The notes: generated from the letters alone by a model not told the origin. A stretch of 64,000 nt of DNA from Albifimbria verrucaria (GCA_020081605.1 JAHREC010000019.1:1364001-1428000), one strand, 5' to 3'. Positions 10,472 to 23,700 are shown, counted from the stretch's first letter. Made by a program: numbers and translations.

Positions 10472-12053
10472 TTGTTTCGTCTTTTAATTTGGTCAAATCG
10501 GTTGAGTCGGCCAATTGTAGCACTGTTATTTTCGTGGATTGATTCGGACGCCATGTTTTCCTTGATTTCTTATGTCTGCGTTTCGTGTTCATCTCTTACT
10601 TCGGCTTCCCGTGGACCGAGCGGATGGCATTTCAGCATCTGCTCATTCAGGAGTTTCGTGCAATTTGCGACAGTTTGGGAAAAGAAAAACAGATCGGGTA
10701 TTCGGCCTTCGTCACTGAGTTGCTTGTTGCTGGCCGGTCTTGCGGCGACAGGGTTTCTTTTGCACCACGTAATGGCAGCTTTCCGGACTTTTGCACAATC
10801 AAACACTTCATCATTCGTCATGTCTTCTGCGGCGACATCTTGAGAACGTTGGCAGCACGGTAACACAGCAAACACCGCCAGCGCTTCTTCAACAATGTGA
10901 AACCAATGGATCAATAGATACAGCATCAGTTGCGGAAACCGTATCAACAGATTCGCATGTACCTTTGCCAATTCATTGCAGTTAGGTATCGCGAATCCAG
11001 GCGACTACGGCACGCGGAGCATTTTTCGACAAATATGACCACGCCCATGTTGATTCCAAGCCTTGACATGGCACTATCATGTAATTCTGCCGCCTTTCGC
11101 ATATCAACGACCTGCGAACCGTAATTGCGTTGGTCGCTTGTCTCAATTTCACATCATTCCAAGGAGTCGCCAGGGGTGAACATAAGGTAAGAAAATGCAA
11201 GGCTGCTGATTGTTCACTTCTGGCTCTTGCCTACGCCAAACTTGTCATACTCTACGTATAGATTCCATCAACTCAAGAAAGTGAGTTATTTCGCTAGGTA
11301 CTCGCAAGGGAACGATTCAAGGCCCTTGGCAACCGAGTAGATCGCATGCCATCTACGCCTTGTTCCCAACTGAAAGCGGGTTTGTGCTGCAGTGCTGATA
11401 GCTTGGTGCATGCAACGCCTATACGTGTCTAATGGTTTTGCAGACTAATTCAAGTTGACAGAACTGGCCATCAACATAATTGGGGTCAGTCTGACTACTA
11501 ACATGCGTTCAGAACCTGGCGCCCAGCATCCCTCCTGGCTATGGTTAACATTGAGCGATTAGCAAACAAGCACAGACATGGTCAGCGGAGAAGTGCGACG
11601 GTTGATAGACAAAGGTACTACCTGTTATGATGTTTCTGTTAGTGAATTCGCATCACATCCAACAGATGGCGTACTATGCACGTAACTTTGACGTCGCTAT
11701 TCTACGGCTGACATAGTTGACGTCGAACTTGCACTCTCGTATGTGTGCACCTTCAAAAAGACGGTAATTTGCTTGATATTTTGAAGCTACTAGTCTTTTC
11801 TGTCCCAGCGAATTTACTCTGGTTCGCCTTTGCGTACATCATGTGCTGGAGCAAGATGGACCGTAATTAGTGAATAAACATCTCTCCTTCATTTCTTGCA
11901 CTAGACCTTGATAACCGTTGCTTATAGACTCCAATTCCGATGCCAGGCACTGGGGTTTATCCAAACGATGCAACCCGTTTTTTTAGCAGTGATTTTAATT
12001 TCATATTCCAATTTTTATTTATTATTTTTCTTTCTTCAGTAGGTCCGTTGCTA
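10472..12053. other. Intergenic region between convergent genes, no gene recognised
   Basis: Convergent 3' flanks of the RRM gene (plus) and the Sec39 gene (minus). An open frame at 10570-10971 (minus) lacks homology-like blocks and overlaps the presumed RRM 3' UTR. T-rich sequence at about 11975-12035 lies just beyond the Sec39 stop. No RNA gene seen. Confidence 0.5.
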
Positions 12054-14866
12054 TCAACCTGATTCAGGTCCAGTTCTGTTCACATTTGCTCCAATCAACC
12101 ACCCAACACCGGAAACGAGCCTTTCTGTTGCAGCTTCTCTGAGCTGGTCTCGTTTTCTTACGCGTTGTGCGTCTTGCACATCAGTCTCAGGTTGCTGAGG
12201 GCCTAGAATGCCCTGGCCAATGCCTTGCAAACTTGAGAGCGCTGTGAGATTCTTCTGAGCTGCCTTGGCAGTAGCTCTGGAAAGATCAAACAGCGACATA
12301 GGTGCCTCTTCAGTCTGTCGAGCTGCGGTAGTGGCCGTTATGTTCCGTGGCGGGTAGACTCTCCGTGAACCAGGAATCTCAAAGGCGCCAGGCATATCAC
12401 CAACGTCAGCTGCTGCATCCCAAGCAGCCTCTTTGGCCGCTTCCTCTTGAATAGCGGAGTCAAGTTGCTCTTCACAGCGACGGAAACTCTTCAGTATATC
12501 GAGGAGCTGTGACGAAGGGGCGACACGCAAGGCGGTAGCCAAGCATTCGATGCGCTGTTCTAGGTGCCGAATCTCAGGATTACCGCTGGCCGTGCCCAAG
12601 TGGGTGGGCAGCAGCGACTTCTCAGTACGGATGTACTGCCCTGCCTTGAGGGCTGCACTAAATGACCACTCGTCCGCGCTTTCGATACTCCTTGACCCGC
12701 CGAGACGACTAACAACATACGAGTAGGCCGTTTCGAAGTCGTCCTCTCTTAAAGCTGCCTCAATGCACATCGCCACAATCCGCTTCTCAACCACGCGGAT
12801 GTCTTCGTCTTGCTGTTCGGCTGGGGGTTCAAGGGAGTTCGGTTTCGTACGATTTACCAGACCAGCAAGAACCATGTTAATGCCCATTTCTAAGAATTCC
12901 TGCAGGCGCGTGTATGCTTTTGGATTCTGTTCGAGAACTTTTGCTATCACCGAGATGGGGTCGGAATGAACTCGGAGGACAACCGGGCTAAATGGCTCTC
13001 CTTGTTTGAGCACAAGTCGATATTCACTCAAAGCATGTGTGGCCTTCAGAAGGGCCTCAATACGTTTCGTCATAGGATGGCTTCTTTCCACAGTGTTCCG
13101 GAAAGTCTGTAACCTGGCATTACGTTAGTGGGTAGCTTTGAAATATACATTCTGCAACTTACATCTCATCACACTTTTTCAGCCCGCCCCGTGTGCGGCT
13201 AGGATTTGACGCATTATCGAAAGCGTTCAGAGCCGAACTGTAAACTGCTTCCTGTATCGCCTCACGCGAGAGAGGCTCGTCCGAGGCATCCTCATAAATG
13301 CTCTTGGCCAAAGCATAACCTTTTGTCTATCAGTCATCGAGAAGATAATGTTTTCAACGATGAAACTTACGTGAATTGGATAGCAGAGCTTTCAGGAATT
13401 CAGTTTCGATGTAGGCATGGGTGACCGCACCCAGAAAACCAGTTCTGGCACTCTCTGAATCAGACGTACGTCCCCAACTATGCAACCATAGAAGCTCGCG
13501 CCTTGCTTTCAACCAGTACTCGTCGTCATTTCGTGGCGCTCGGATTGCGATGGTGCGTATCAGCTTGGAAAATTCGGCTTTTGCTCCCGCGAATCCTTGA
13601 GGAAGGCCAGATCACCAGCAGACCTTACTGAACATGGCACTCCAAGGCTGGTAGAGATGTATGCACTCAAAATAATAGCAATTAGCAGATTTGCTGAAGA
13701 TGAATCAGGGTTGGTTAAGCAGTTTGACGCGTTAAGCAAATCATTTCTCATGTGTCCTGTCAACTTGGTTCCTAGAGTGATAGCTCCAATGGAATCCGCC
13801 AGGTTGGGTAGGTTAGCCGCGGCAGCCTGTAGCGAAGGAGCGGGCTCATGGTTCATAAGAATCATGACTTTTTCAAGATTTTATATGCACCACTAAGGGC
13901 TTCAATGGTTGGCTCTGGTATCAAATATGCAGATGCAAGAGCGGCACGTATATAGCTCTCATGAAGGTAGCGTTGGCGTGCTTGTGTGTGGTGTAGCTCA
14001 ATATCAGGAGCTAGGGTAACTTCTGCTGGTCCATCCCATTGTTCTACTGTACCAACCACAACTTTCCAAGCTTGGGAAGCTTGTAAGATAAGCCACTCAA
14101 GAACCTGCTCCCATCCAGGAGAGTGAGGCGTCCGGGTATCATCTTCAGGCTCTCGATCTAGGGTCTCTTCTTTTCTCTCTTTCCAACGCAGATTGTTGTG
14201 GAGCCAGGGCCCAATCAGCCCATCAAGATCACGTCCTATCAAAGGGTAATCCTCATCACTTTGGCCAGTTTGACCTAGAAGGTACTCAACAGCCGCCCGA
14301 TCGGGTAGCTTTTGGAACGAGCGAATAGTGTGTGTCGCTGCATCTTGTGGATAGTATTCGATCTCTCTCCTCAGAAGCGGCAAGATCGTGGATGCCATCC
14401 ATGTACGAATGGCCGGGGAATAATCAAGGAAGGGTAGGAGGAGATCGGGAAGCTGTGTAAGCATGCCAGCCTCTTCATCGACCTTGTAGGCTCTTTCGAA
14501 TAAGAACGAAACCAATGGATTCTCCTGACCATCAGGGACCAAATCCGGCTTCGCAAGCTGCAGCAAATGCAGCTTCCTAGCTTTCTTGGATGCTTGTTCC
14601 TCCGACAAGTCCTGGAGGGGTGATAGATCGATAGTGCTGCCGGCAATGGCCTTGAATTCCGAATGAGATAGGCATTCCAGAAAATCGACATATGCGATCG
14701 ACTTCACTGTCTCGGGCAAGTAGGTGAGCAGGATCCGCAAGAGGAGATCCTGGCGTAGGATGGTGGCATATTCAGCAGCAAGCTGTGTCAAACTAGTAAT
14801 GTCGGCGTGACTTGTAAAGTGTACAGCGAGCAGCACTACCTTGGCTGGCGACAGCGAAGACTCCAT
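12054..14866 (-). CDS. sec39: Sec39-domain protein, Dsl1 tethering complex subunit (two frame breaks)
   Basis: Predicted subunit of the Dsl1/NRZ tether that captures COPI vesicles at the ER. Exons 14866-13371, 13319-13163 and 13113-12054, with introns of 51 bp (GTAAGT...AAAAG) and 49 bp (GTAAGT...GCCAG). After repairing two runs the sum is 905 codons (904 residues), as expected for fungal Sec39 proteins. N-terminal block: SPAKVVLLAVHFTSHADI, DLLLRILLTYLPETV, then a helical array. C-terminal block: EAPMSLFDLSRATAKAAQKN and RKRDQLREAATERLVSGVGW, the usual end of this family. Breaks are at T run 13869-13873 (LKK|VMILMNHEPAPS needs one more A in the sense strand) and T run 13579-13582 (REQK|AEFSKLIRTIAIR needs one more A). 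Both look like consensus errors. Uncorrected, the gene would be split into three short open frames. Confidence 0.88.
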
Positions 14867-15298
14867 TGTGGAGATCGCCGGCGTGGAGGTTGAACAGTTT
14901 GTGCCTGAAGGAAGCTTGTGATAACAACTGTCCAGCCAATCTTCTGTTTCGTCATAGCACCCAACACAGGTAAGGCAAGGTAGCTACAAGCCCAGATAGC
15001 GTTTAGAAGAATCCCATGCAAGAAACGTGGTATGTCGAGGCGAGCCAACTAAAAAGAAGCAATAAGCGGGGTTTGATTATTTAACAACGATACCCAGATC
15101 CCCGCCACATGTAACCTACCTACAGGTATCCTTTGTTAGCGAGTGACGGTTCCCCTAGCGCACACAGCCACAGCCATTGGATTAGCTCATCAACTCTGCA
15201 ACTTACCTTAGTCAGATATCGAGGTAAACCAACGACAGACCTCGCCAGCAACTAGAACTGAGCATCTCGATCATCATCATCTAACCAATTGGCTCACG
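14867..15298. promoter_or_regulatory. Divergent promoter region between sec39 and NDUFS5
   Basis: 432 bp separating minus-strand sec39 (start 14866) from plus-strand NDUFS5 (start 15299). A minus-strand frame at 14836-15048 overlaps the Sec39 start in another frame and is taken as leader sequence. No specific operator identified. Confidence 0.45.
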
Positions 15299-15739
15299 AT
15301 GGCTTCCGGATACGGCATGCACGGCGGTAAGATAAAAGAGACATTATTGTCAATGTTTCGATGGCCTTAGGACTAACCAATTGTGCGATTCTCAGGCGTG
15401 GGCCGCTGCTTTCCTTTCTGGCAAGAAGTTATGGCCTGCTACGTTGTCAACACATCGGCCGAGGACGATTCGGGCAAGAAGAAGTGCGCGCCGGCACTGG
15501 AGGATTATTACGAGTGCTTGCACCACAAGAAGGAGGTAGGCCATGGAGATCCTTGATGGAAGACGGGTGACCATGCTAACGCGCAGAAACAGCACGCAAG
15601 GGCTCTGGCCCTCCAAGCAGCCTACGCCCGCGCCGAGGCAGCGACTCCACGAGACGACGCTCCTAGTGCTAAGCAAATAAGGAACCTCGGATTGTTGGGC
15701 AGAGAAGACGATACGAAGAAGGTGCTGGGTCAGAGCTAA
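15299..15739 (+). CDS. NADH:ubiquinone oxidoreductase accessory subunit, NDUFS5-like twin CX9C protein
   Basis: Accessory subunit of mitochondrial complex I on the intermembrane-space side. Exons 15299-15326, 15396-15535 and 15593-15739 (104 residues); introns are 69 bp with a GACTAACC branch site and 57 bp. The twin CX9C motif is visible: CFPFWQEVMAC and CAPALEDYYEC, followed by LHHKKE and an alanine-rich helix, then IRNLGLLG. Twin CX9C proteins are imported without a presequence and oxidised by Mia40. The second intron has two possible acceptors 6 nt apart (15586 or 15592). Use of the first adds Lys-Gln without changing the frame. The branch-like gctaac sits only a few bases before the first AG, so I prefer the second. 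No frame break. Confidence 0.88.
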
Positions 15740-16440
15740 GCTGTGGTACCGGGCTCATCTGTAGGGGCGCCACGCACATCCGATTCTTTATGCATGTAAG
15801 AGGTTGTACAAATTATCAAACTTCTGGCCAGTGAGCCAACGAGACCAATAGACGCGACTTCTATTCCATTGGCATTGCTTACGAGGATACCATGTCCCCA
15901 GCTCGCGCGCATGAGACCCAGCTCGCAAATACGGCTAAGTCTCAACACGATGGCTAAATGTTATGCATTGCCTCATTATTATTACTTGTGCATGCGATAC
16001 TATCAGATCCGGTCGTGCTTTTGAATGCTAACAAACGCAAAACTGCGTCCCGAGAGAAGAATCTGTCGTCAGTGATGAAGACATGGGCTTGAGCTCCATT
16101 TCCGGCAAAGCCAAGCAACTTCATGTTTGAGTGCTCTCCGAATGATAACAGTATACAATGACTCGCTTATGTATTTGCTTCTAAGCAAGAGTCTAATTGA
16201 TATAGCTAGGCATTAATGATCGGCGTGCACACTATGTTAGTCTATCGTGCCAGGTCAATACTATATACAACCAGCTGGCGCAAGCTGCAAGCTTCCAGAG
16301 CTGCCGCATATGGAGACGTCGCCAACCCAGGACAACGCTTCGAGTGCTGCCGTGGATCCTCTCACTTCCCCAGTATCTGAAAACCTTGCATAATTTCTAA
16401 ACAAACTAAAGATTTCTGGGAATATCCCATCCATCCCGGG
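15740..16440. other. Intergenic, nothing recognised
   Basis: Presumed 3' flank of NDUFS5. No frame with convincing coding character and no RNA gene found. Confidence 0.45.
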
Positions 16441-17292
16441 CAAGTCCACTTACCCTCATATGTTCTTCCTATTCAGGACCCGTTACCGGTCTGCTACCAA
16501 GGTCCTGACACTAGTTTCTTAGGAGGTCACTTCTGGATTCATTATGATCTAACAATTCATAGGGATTCGCCTTATCACATGTACTTCAAGGCTTTCGTGA
16601 ATGGTGAAAATGTCGTGAGTTGGTGTGTCCATCCAGCAAAAATCCATGGGTATTAGTGCGCATTTCCTTCATGAACCATGCAGCAGATGGCATGTGGAAG
16701 AAAACAATGTGTTTCATGGAACGAATAGGATTCGGTGCTGTTTCTTCCGCTTCGCAACTCACTCGGCTTTTAATGGCGTAAAGAACCATAATCTCATTGA
16801 GATTAGAGTGTTCCATGCAAGGAATCGCAAGCGGATACCAGCCTTTTCTTCCACATGCTCTTCAACTGAGATGGATGAGAATATGCTGATCTCCCTGCTG
16901 AGTACTTCGGATGCTGTGCACTAATTTCAGTTGTTCCTAAATATTTGACTCCCGGCTTTCTCGACTACCCAGAAGAGGTAGCCAGCTACGACTAGCACCT
17001 CTTCGATCCTGAGGACTTTCCCTTTGCAAGTTTTCTGTTCCATAACAAGCCGCGATGTAGCTTCAAAGCACCTCATGTCGGTTGCAACAGCACCGAAACT
17101 AATATTCTTGGCGCCTACAGCATGAATATGGCCGAGCCCAAGGCTCCTGAAAGGTATCAGGGGCTACCAACGATAAGTCTCGCAGTCGCTCACTGCAACA
17201 AACATCAACCACGCTTAATTAGCCTGCGGCCTCATGAGATGAAAGTTCCATGCCGGAGTGTTTTGCCTTTGGTATCTCCCTCTAGAATATGA
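16441..17292 (+). pseudogene. Possible degraded protein-coding gene, family not recognised
   Basis: Three protein-like stretches lie in order on the plus strand but not in one open frame. Segment A (about 16474-16653) reads GHFWIHYDLTIHRDSPYHMY and ends at TAG 16654. Segment B (16625-16924, next frame) includes HNLIEIRVFHARNRKR. Segment C (16936-17292, back in the first frame) reads FLDYPEEVASYD, stop TAG at 16993, then HLFDPEDFPFASFLFHNKPR. Both stops are TAG, one C-to-T change from CAG, so point mutation is possible, but at least one indel is also needed. No start codon or splice set restores it. I infer a dead copy of a fungal protein of unknown function. Chance open frames cannot be excluded. 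Confidence 0.35.
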
Positions 17293-19992
17293 ACAACCTC
17301 GCCCATTGCCACAATCGCCAGTGAGGCGTAAGGTGTTGGAAGGTTATAGAACTAAGAGCATCAACTTTCGATTGTTGCTAGCACTATGTCCGAATCGTCA
17401 ATCTTGTTATTTACTGACTATTTATTTAAAATGAGTGATGTCTAGTATCGAACCATAATTTCCCAGTCGTCATCAAACGTTCAGAATATTCACTGTAGTG
17501 CGCAGTCGCCATCTAGTCGATCGTACATTGGTAATTATGATTACTCCGAAGATGATACATTACCTTTGTCTATTATGAATTGTTACGATGTACAGTATAG
17601 AGTATTTATTACATATCTAACAATAGAACTAGCTTCACTCTAGGATCTACTCAGGAGTCAGAACACTCTGAAGTTATGCTCTGTGTTTAGAATTCCTTCG
17701 AAATGACTCGAGTGGAGAGGCTGCATTGAGGAAACCTTGTGTACCTGAAATGAATGTGAAGTTTCTTCCTCGAGATTACCATGAACTAGTTCTGTAAAGA
17801 TCCTGGAGTACAAATTCTTGGTTTGAAGATTTGACAAAGCCTAGAAATGTTATGGCATATTGTGCTATCCCCAAGCAGATTGTCAGGCGCGTCGCACCTC
17901 TCCATTAACTTCACTTGTGCGATCTCGAATAAAGGGTAACAGAGGTTAGGCGAAACTAGTGAAGACTTTCCACATTCCGAAGAGCTTCTTCTTACGGGCT
18001 TTTCATGAAAATAACAAGCTTTTCATGTACGATGTATTAGCAAGTTTAGACTGTCCTCGTTTAGCGAACCTCTGCATCCCACAAGCTTAGAGCTGGAGTG
18101 CAAGCTTGTAGTTGGTCATGAAGTACCTTTGCACGACATAGGTAGCAAATATGCGAGTTCGGCAACCTTGACTAAGAGAAACAGGATACGAGAATGTCGC
18201 TGCGCTTGTATGGTGTAGTGGCTTCGTGCGCTACGAGTAATAAGAGGCTTCCGGACTATTCTTCACGCCCCGTATCAAGCAGGCCCGTGCCACTCGGTGT
18301 ACTGGTTGTGAGAATGCTCAGCGACTTCTCTGCTTCAAACTCACTCCTCCTGGAATGCTGGGCTTATACACGACCGCTCGCTTTCATTCCGTTGATGCCA
18401 GACATGGCGGGGTATAATTTGTCATTGAGCAAAGCCTCCTATGTTGTTTGATCGGTTCAAATCAAGAAAGGCCGTTTGCGGACGCACCACATCTTTTGGC
18501 GTCTGCGAGCGTGGCGCTGGACCAGGGAAGCATCGGCGAGTCCCTGAATGTGGCGTTGCATGGCAAAGTCTATTTTGTGAAACGCATGTGAGCTTGAGGG
18601 TTGAGTTTCGGGTGGGGATAAGCCTTGAGAGCGTAGTTATTGCCATTGCCATACGTGAAGTCAGTAGTCAACTTGCCATCAATGTCGCGGCGGCGCTCGT
18701 TGTTTGCCAGACCAGTACCCGTTCGCACATAGGGGTGTGTAGCCGGGAACTCGTTGTCTTGAACTTCGGGTTGCCTGACTCACTTCGCTGTAGATCCAGG
18801 CGCTTCTAAGCTTATATATGGAGCAATTCCGTGTATACGGGTTAGATGTGTCCATCAAGCGGCGTTTGTTCATTCGCAGGCACAAGTGGAGAGACCGAAA
18901 TGGATAGCCGTGGCGGCTGTGGCACGAGAGTGACCTGGGGGCGTCTCCGAAAGGGAAAGGGCTTGGGCTTGACAGTAGTGACATGATAGGCCAACGTCTT
19001 CTGCTCCGCTACGCCCCGCAAAAGGTACTGGCTGGAAAGCGAGGGCACTGAGGAGGCGATAGAAGCAAGTAAAGTATGCGTCTTACCTGGCCGTTTGCGG
19101 CTAGGTAGTAGTTTGGTACCCTGGAACCAGTGAGGAAGGATGTTATAGGCTTGAAATACCAGGTCAACGGATATACCATTTCGGTGTCTTATTTCACCTC
19201 CATGTTCGCAGCGTACTAGCGGCTGCGATCAACCGGGGAAGGATCTTGGGGCTGGAAGTCGGAAGCTGAACGATACACACATTCTGTAGCTTGAGCAGAA
19301 ATCTCCGCAGCTTGGCCAAACGGTTGAGGGAGACAAGGATTAGAAGGAGGGTGTTGTGTAATGTGACAGGGCAGGGTATGCATAGCGGAATGTCTCGACA
19401 TGGTAGGTTAGGCGCATGTCGGTGATAATGAGAGGGCGTGTGTCCAACGAAAATAGCAGGGATGCCCCGGACAGCGATAAGCGAAGACCGATGAACCCAG
19501 ATCGCCGGGTTCGTCCTGGCGTGAGCACAAAAATCGTGCAACCCGTGTGCAACAACAGGCTCAGCTTGTCTATGGGGTGAAATTTGCACAGTGATGGACG
19601 AGAATGAGCCAACACAACTTTGCATGGCTGTTTACAAGCAGCCTACGGCGCGTGTGAAGGGTGCCAGGCAAATAAGCGTAGGCGCTGCAGAGAGCCGCTG
19701 CTGATGGCATTACCTACACTTGACAATAGTTCAAGGCACGGCATGGGGATGGCCCGATTGCACAACAGACAGACAGTAAACGGTCGGTAGGACGGTTCGC
19801 CGATGTTGGGCCCAGTTTAAGGGTAGTTGATGTACGGATCGACCCTTGGCGGATATCTTTGGTCTGGCGCACATAATAAAGTGTGCTCGGAAGAGGCAAG
19901 GGAGCGGGGGCTGGGCTGAGTTCCTCCCGCGCCCTCGGCGCTGGAAGCCGTTGGGCAAGCTGGATGGATGGATGAGTGAGTGCGGCGAGCGA

Positions 19993-20020
19993 GCGAATGG
20001 TGAATGGTGAATGGTGAATG
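19993..20020. repeat. Short tandem repeat, GAATGGT unit
   Basis: The 7-nt unit gaatggt is repeated three times and then breaks into gaatgatgatg. It lies within a purine-biased stretch of the gene-free interval. Confidence 0.75.
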
Positions 20021-20311
20021 ATGATGACGCATGAGGACGGAGAGGCACAGGCAGCCACGGTAGGTGGGATGTGGGTGCATGCGGAAAAGGGGTGAGATGA
20101 AGATTGAGGCAGGCTGAAGAAACGATGGTGTTGGGTCGCCCGAAAAATTTCGGCCAGCAGATCAAGGTGCCATTCCAGGCAAGACAAGGTCAGGAAAGAG
20201 GGCAAGGCAGGGCAGGGCAGGATAAGGCGGAGGAAGTTTGGGGGTAGGTGGTAGGGGTGTGAGTAGGGGTAGGGGAAGGGGCTGCACTCAATGTTGTTTT
20301 TGTGTTGGCTG

Positions 20312-20333
20312 TTGGACAGGACAGGACAGGACA
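20312..20333. repeat. Short tandem repeat, GGACA unit
   Basis: About four copies of ggaca in a row (tggacaggacaggacaggacatg). A related gggca/ggcag run lies just upstream at about 20200-20222. Confidence 0.8.
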
Positions 20334-20718
20334 TGGGACTCAGCGAGACCAGGGAGTGTCAGCCCCGGTCCGTACCGTTACCTCTCATCCTTAGTTACGA
20401 CCTATAGTGTCTGGCCCGCAATGTGACGAGATCGAAACGGCTGGGTATCCGTACCTTGCCTTAGCCTTGCCCTCGGAGGGGAACAGAAAGGGGAGTGGGC
20501 GTCACAACAGACCAGTCAGCGCTTGTAAGGATAGGCAAGGTCTCTCTATTACTTGGGCAGCTGTACTGTACTGCATATCAGACCCATCGGGCTGGCAGAG
20601 GAGAGACTTACTTACTCATTACTCAGGCAGAGCGCCGCGCGGGTGCTGAGGATTAGTGGGCGGCCACTTCCAAATCTGTCCACGGTTGCGGTGGTGCAGT
20701 GCAGCGTAGGCTAGGCCT

Positions 20719-20745
20719 TGGTGCGGTGCGGTGCGGTGCGGTGCA
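20719..20745. repeat. Short tandem repeat, GGTGC unit
   Basis: Five head-to-tail copies of ggtgc. It is a GC-rich pentanucleotide array, in contrast to the surrounding sequence. Confidence 0.85.
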
Positions 20746-23700
20746 GCGTCGATCAGCACAAGGGTCCTCTGCTGGGAGTTGCAGCCCAACCGTTGAACAA
20801 ATCCATTCTGTCGGTGTCGAGACCGACGTCTCTCTCATCCCAAGAGCAAAAGGGCACCTGCCCTCTGCGTTGCATGTCTTTATGACTTTTCTCCCTCACC
20901 ATGCCCATGCCATACCGTACCGTACCGTCCCTGTTCTCCCTTGCCTGCCATCCTCCATACCCGTCTCGGTTCAGCTTATGATTCGGCCTGGATATTCAAA
21001 TGTCGGGTAAATGAATCATCACCATCACTATCATTCACCAGCCCGTCTCCATCACCGTCACGTCAACCAAGCAAGCCATCGCTAAGCACAACCGATCGCA
21101 GTACGACTCACAAGTGCCTACCCAAAGACAAAAAGAAAGTGAAAAAGCACTGGCCGCCATGGCATTCCTACGACAGGCATGGACATTTCCTCCTTTGCCA
21201 TTTCCTGATTACTGAACACCAACCCAACCTCCAACGTAAGGTATGACGGCGTCCCGGAAATCTATGGCATTAGTGCCGTGTCACCACACATTGTCTATCC
21301 GACCGACGCCTCTAAAACGGTGAGGCTCCACCCCGATGGTTATCGGTATGGGCGTCTGCCTACCGTAGCGCATCTGGGAGGGTGTGCATCCCCCAATCCC
21401 CCAAACTTTTGTCGAGGAAAACGAAGGGAAAACATCAAACAAAAAAATAAAAAAACGCCCTCACAGCTGCGACAAGAGCCCACCCATCTAGAGGTCCCAA
21501 TCACAAGGTTTCAGTTCCCAGGGCCGGCTTCCCTGCTTGTTTGTTCATACTTGGTTGCTTGTGCTCGAACCCCCTCCCCTGGCCATATCCCAGGATATGA
21601 AGACCGATCTGGTTGCGTCGATTCCACATTGTTTCTCTACCCTCTCAAGTTGCCAATGTCATTCGTCAGTCATTGGCAATGGACAGCAAGGCTTACTGGT
21701 AAACTGGGGACAAGGGACGACGCCAATAACGGTGAGGAGATGGAACGGCTTTCACGACCGCGACTAGCGCCGGGAAGTGGATGCTCCGGGATAGGACAAG
21801 CTTAAGATCCTCAGGTAAGGTGGTAATGGCAATCTGGCTCTGGGTCCGTAGAGCCGTTACCTGCCCTGTGATGATGCTGTTGCTGCTGCAGGCTCGTCAA
21901 ACTCCAGATGCGGTATAATACATGTTCCCTCAAAGACGTATGCCTTGTTTCGCCAGTTGGCTGGCAATGACCCATGCTGTAGGGACTGCCTGGTCTGAAT
22001 CCGTGCTTGACATCATCCACCCTCAGCAACAGTGACACATCCATCTGATTGCGTCAACACCTCTTGGGAGCATCGCTGGTCGCGTATCGGATCCGTATTT
22101 CGACTTTTTACAGGTAGCAAGCGTCTTACATCCCTTTCCTTTCAGCAATCACAGAGAGCCCTTCACTGGTATTGGTCAGTTCATTGCGTGCCGTCTTGCC
22201 CTGGGTTTGCCCAGCCTGCTGAGCAGGCTGTGTATCCGCTGTTTATGGATACCGGATGAGAAGGGCAGCAGCCCGAGGGACCAAATAGAGATCAGCGGCA
22301 TGGGTCTTCGACTGCTTCCAGGCCCGTGTTCGATCACAGGGCTCCCAGTTGGTGGTTTCGTGCAAGGTAATGCCATGAGCGGTGGGTAACCAATGAGACC
22401 GTAGCAAAAAGAAGGCAGGCAGCTTGTGGTTCTCCTTTTCCATGGTTTGGGGACCTAATCCCGAAGATCTTCGCTCTCCGCCATGCTCCTTGATCCACCC
22501 TAGGGAGCAAAGAAGCATCGAGATCCGCATCTGGCATCGGCCCAAGTCGAGGGATGCGGAACCCACTCTCGCCGAGCAGCTGAGAACATGGGTCCTGGTC
22601 GTGATCACCGCCAGCCGCACTTGGCCATGCTCTTGCAGGAAGGTACTATGTACCAGCACCTCAACCACTAAGCCGGGATGCTGCTTCAGCAGTAACGGTT
22701 TGACCCATCGTCATACAACGTCCCAACCAAGAATAACTTCAACGGTGCAAATGATTCACGCTCCCCGAGTTGCAATTCCTTGGTTTCAGCATCCGCCAGA
22801 TCCCTGGCCACCTGGCCACCTAGCCGCCTATGGGCGCCATGTATTCTCGAGGACTTGCCTAGGAAGAAGTCAGGTGGGTGGTATTTCATGCCATAGATGA
22901 TGATGTACCTGATAGCCCCGTCCGATGGTGTTCGGTACCAAACGGCCCACTGGTCATGACTGAGGAGACCCCTCTACCTGTTCACATGGTCCAGAAAGGG
23001 AAATCCTGGATTTGTGGATCCGCGTCGATCCTCTGCCAATTTCCTCGATCCCTGCTCTCTAAACATGCCGTTCCCCTTCATTCCCCAAAAATGGCTTTTA
23101 CCTGGTTTCGCCGTCTTCCATTAGGTTTCGAAGAGCCCGCGTGCCTGTGTGAGGTAAAGACCTTCGTTCCTCGCGGTCCGGCTCCGGTACTTCTGTTGCC
23201 TTTGTCGGCGTTAACGCTATGCGTGGCCGCTTGGCGGGCAAATCCGACAGACGAGGCATAGCGCCTCTTCCAACGACCTTCGTGGCACAGAACCTTTCTC
23301 ACCGACGAATGGGCTCTTCCGAATGGTTTCCAAATACTCGAGGTGCTGTAGAAGTCTATTTCAACGGTTCACGCACTACCTAATGCTCTATTCCAAGAGC
23401 GGTCGGACTAGCTACCGAGGTGCATTTGCCTCGGCCTCTTGGCGCTTGCGCCGGATCCAACATCCAGGGCTTGTTCGATGCTACGGCTAGCGCCCAGCTG
23501 CCACAGATCGCCAAACGTTTGCCCACTGAGCGAGGTGGTTCCCTCGTCGGCCGTTGCGTTGTCTCGGCTAGTTTCGTCCACTGTTCCCTATGCTCTCCTA
23601 ATCAATCCGAAGACAGACCATGACGTGGCTAGCTGGACGAGATGCTTCCTGTCTTCTTCCCATTACTTCTCGCCTTGCCAGAGTTCGTTACGCCCAAACC

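Noticed and set aside
10570..10971. 133-codon open frame on the minus strand downstream of the RRM gene
   Set aside because: No domain, composition not protein-like, and overlaps the presumed 3' UTR of the RRM gene.
19000..19179. Possible small two-exon gene on the minus strand (ATG 19179, reading MVYPLTWYFKPITSFLTG, donor GTAAGA)
   Set aside because: Intron of 39 or 55 bp gives only a short second exon with no recognisable motif; nothing beyond a start and one donor supports it.
22424..22900. 158-codon plus-strand open frame
   Set aside because: Low-information Cys/His/Arg/Pro-rich translation overlapping other open frames; no motif or splice context.
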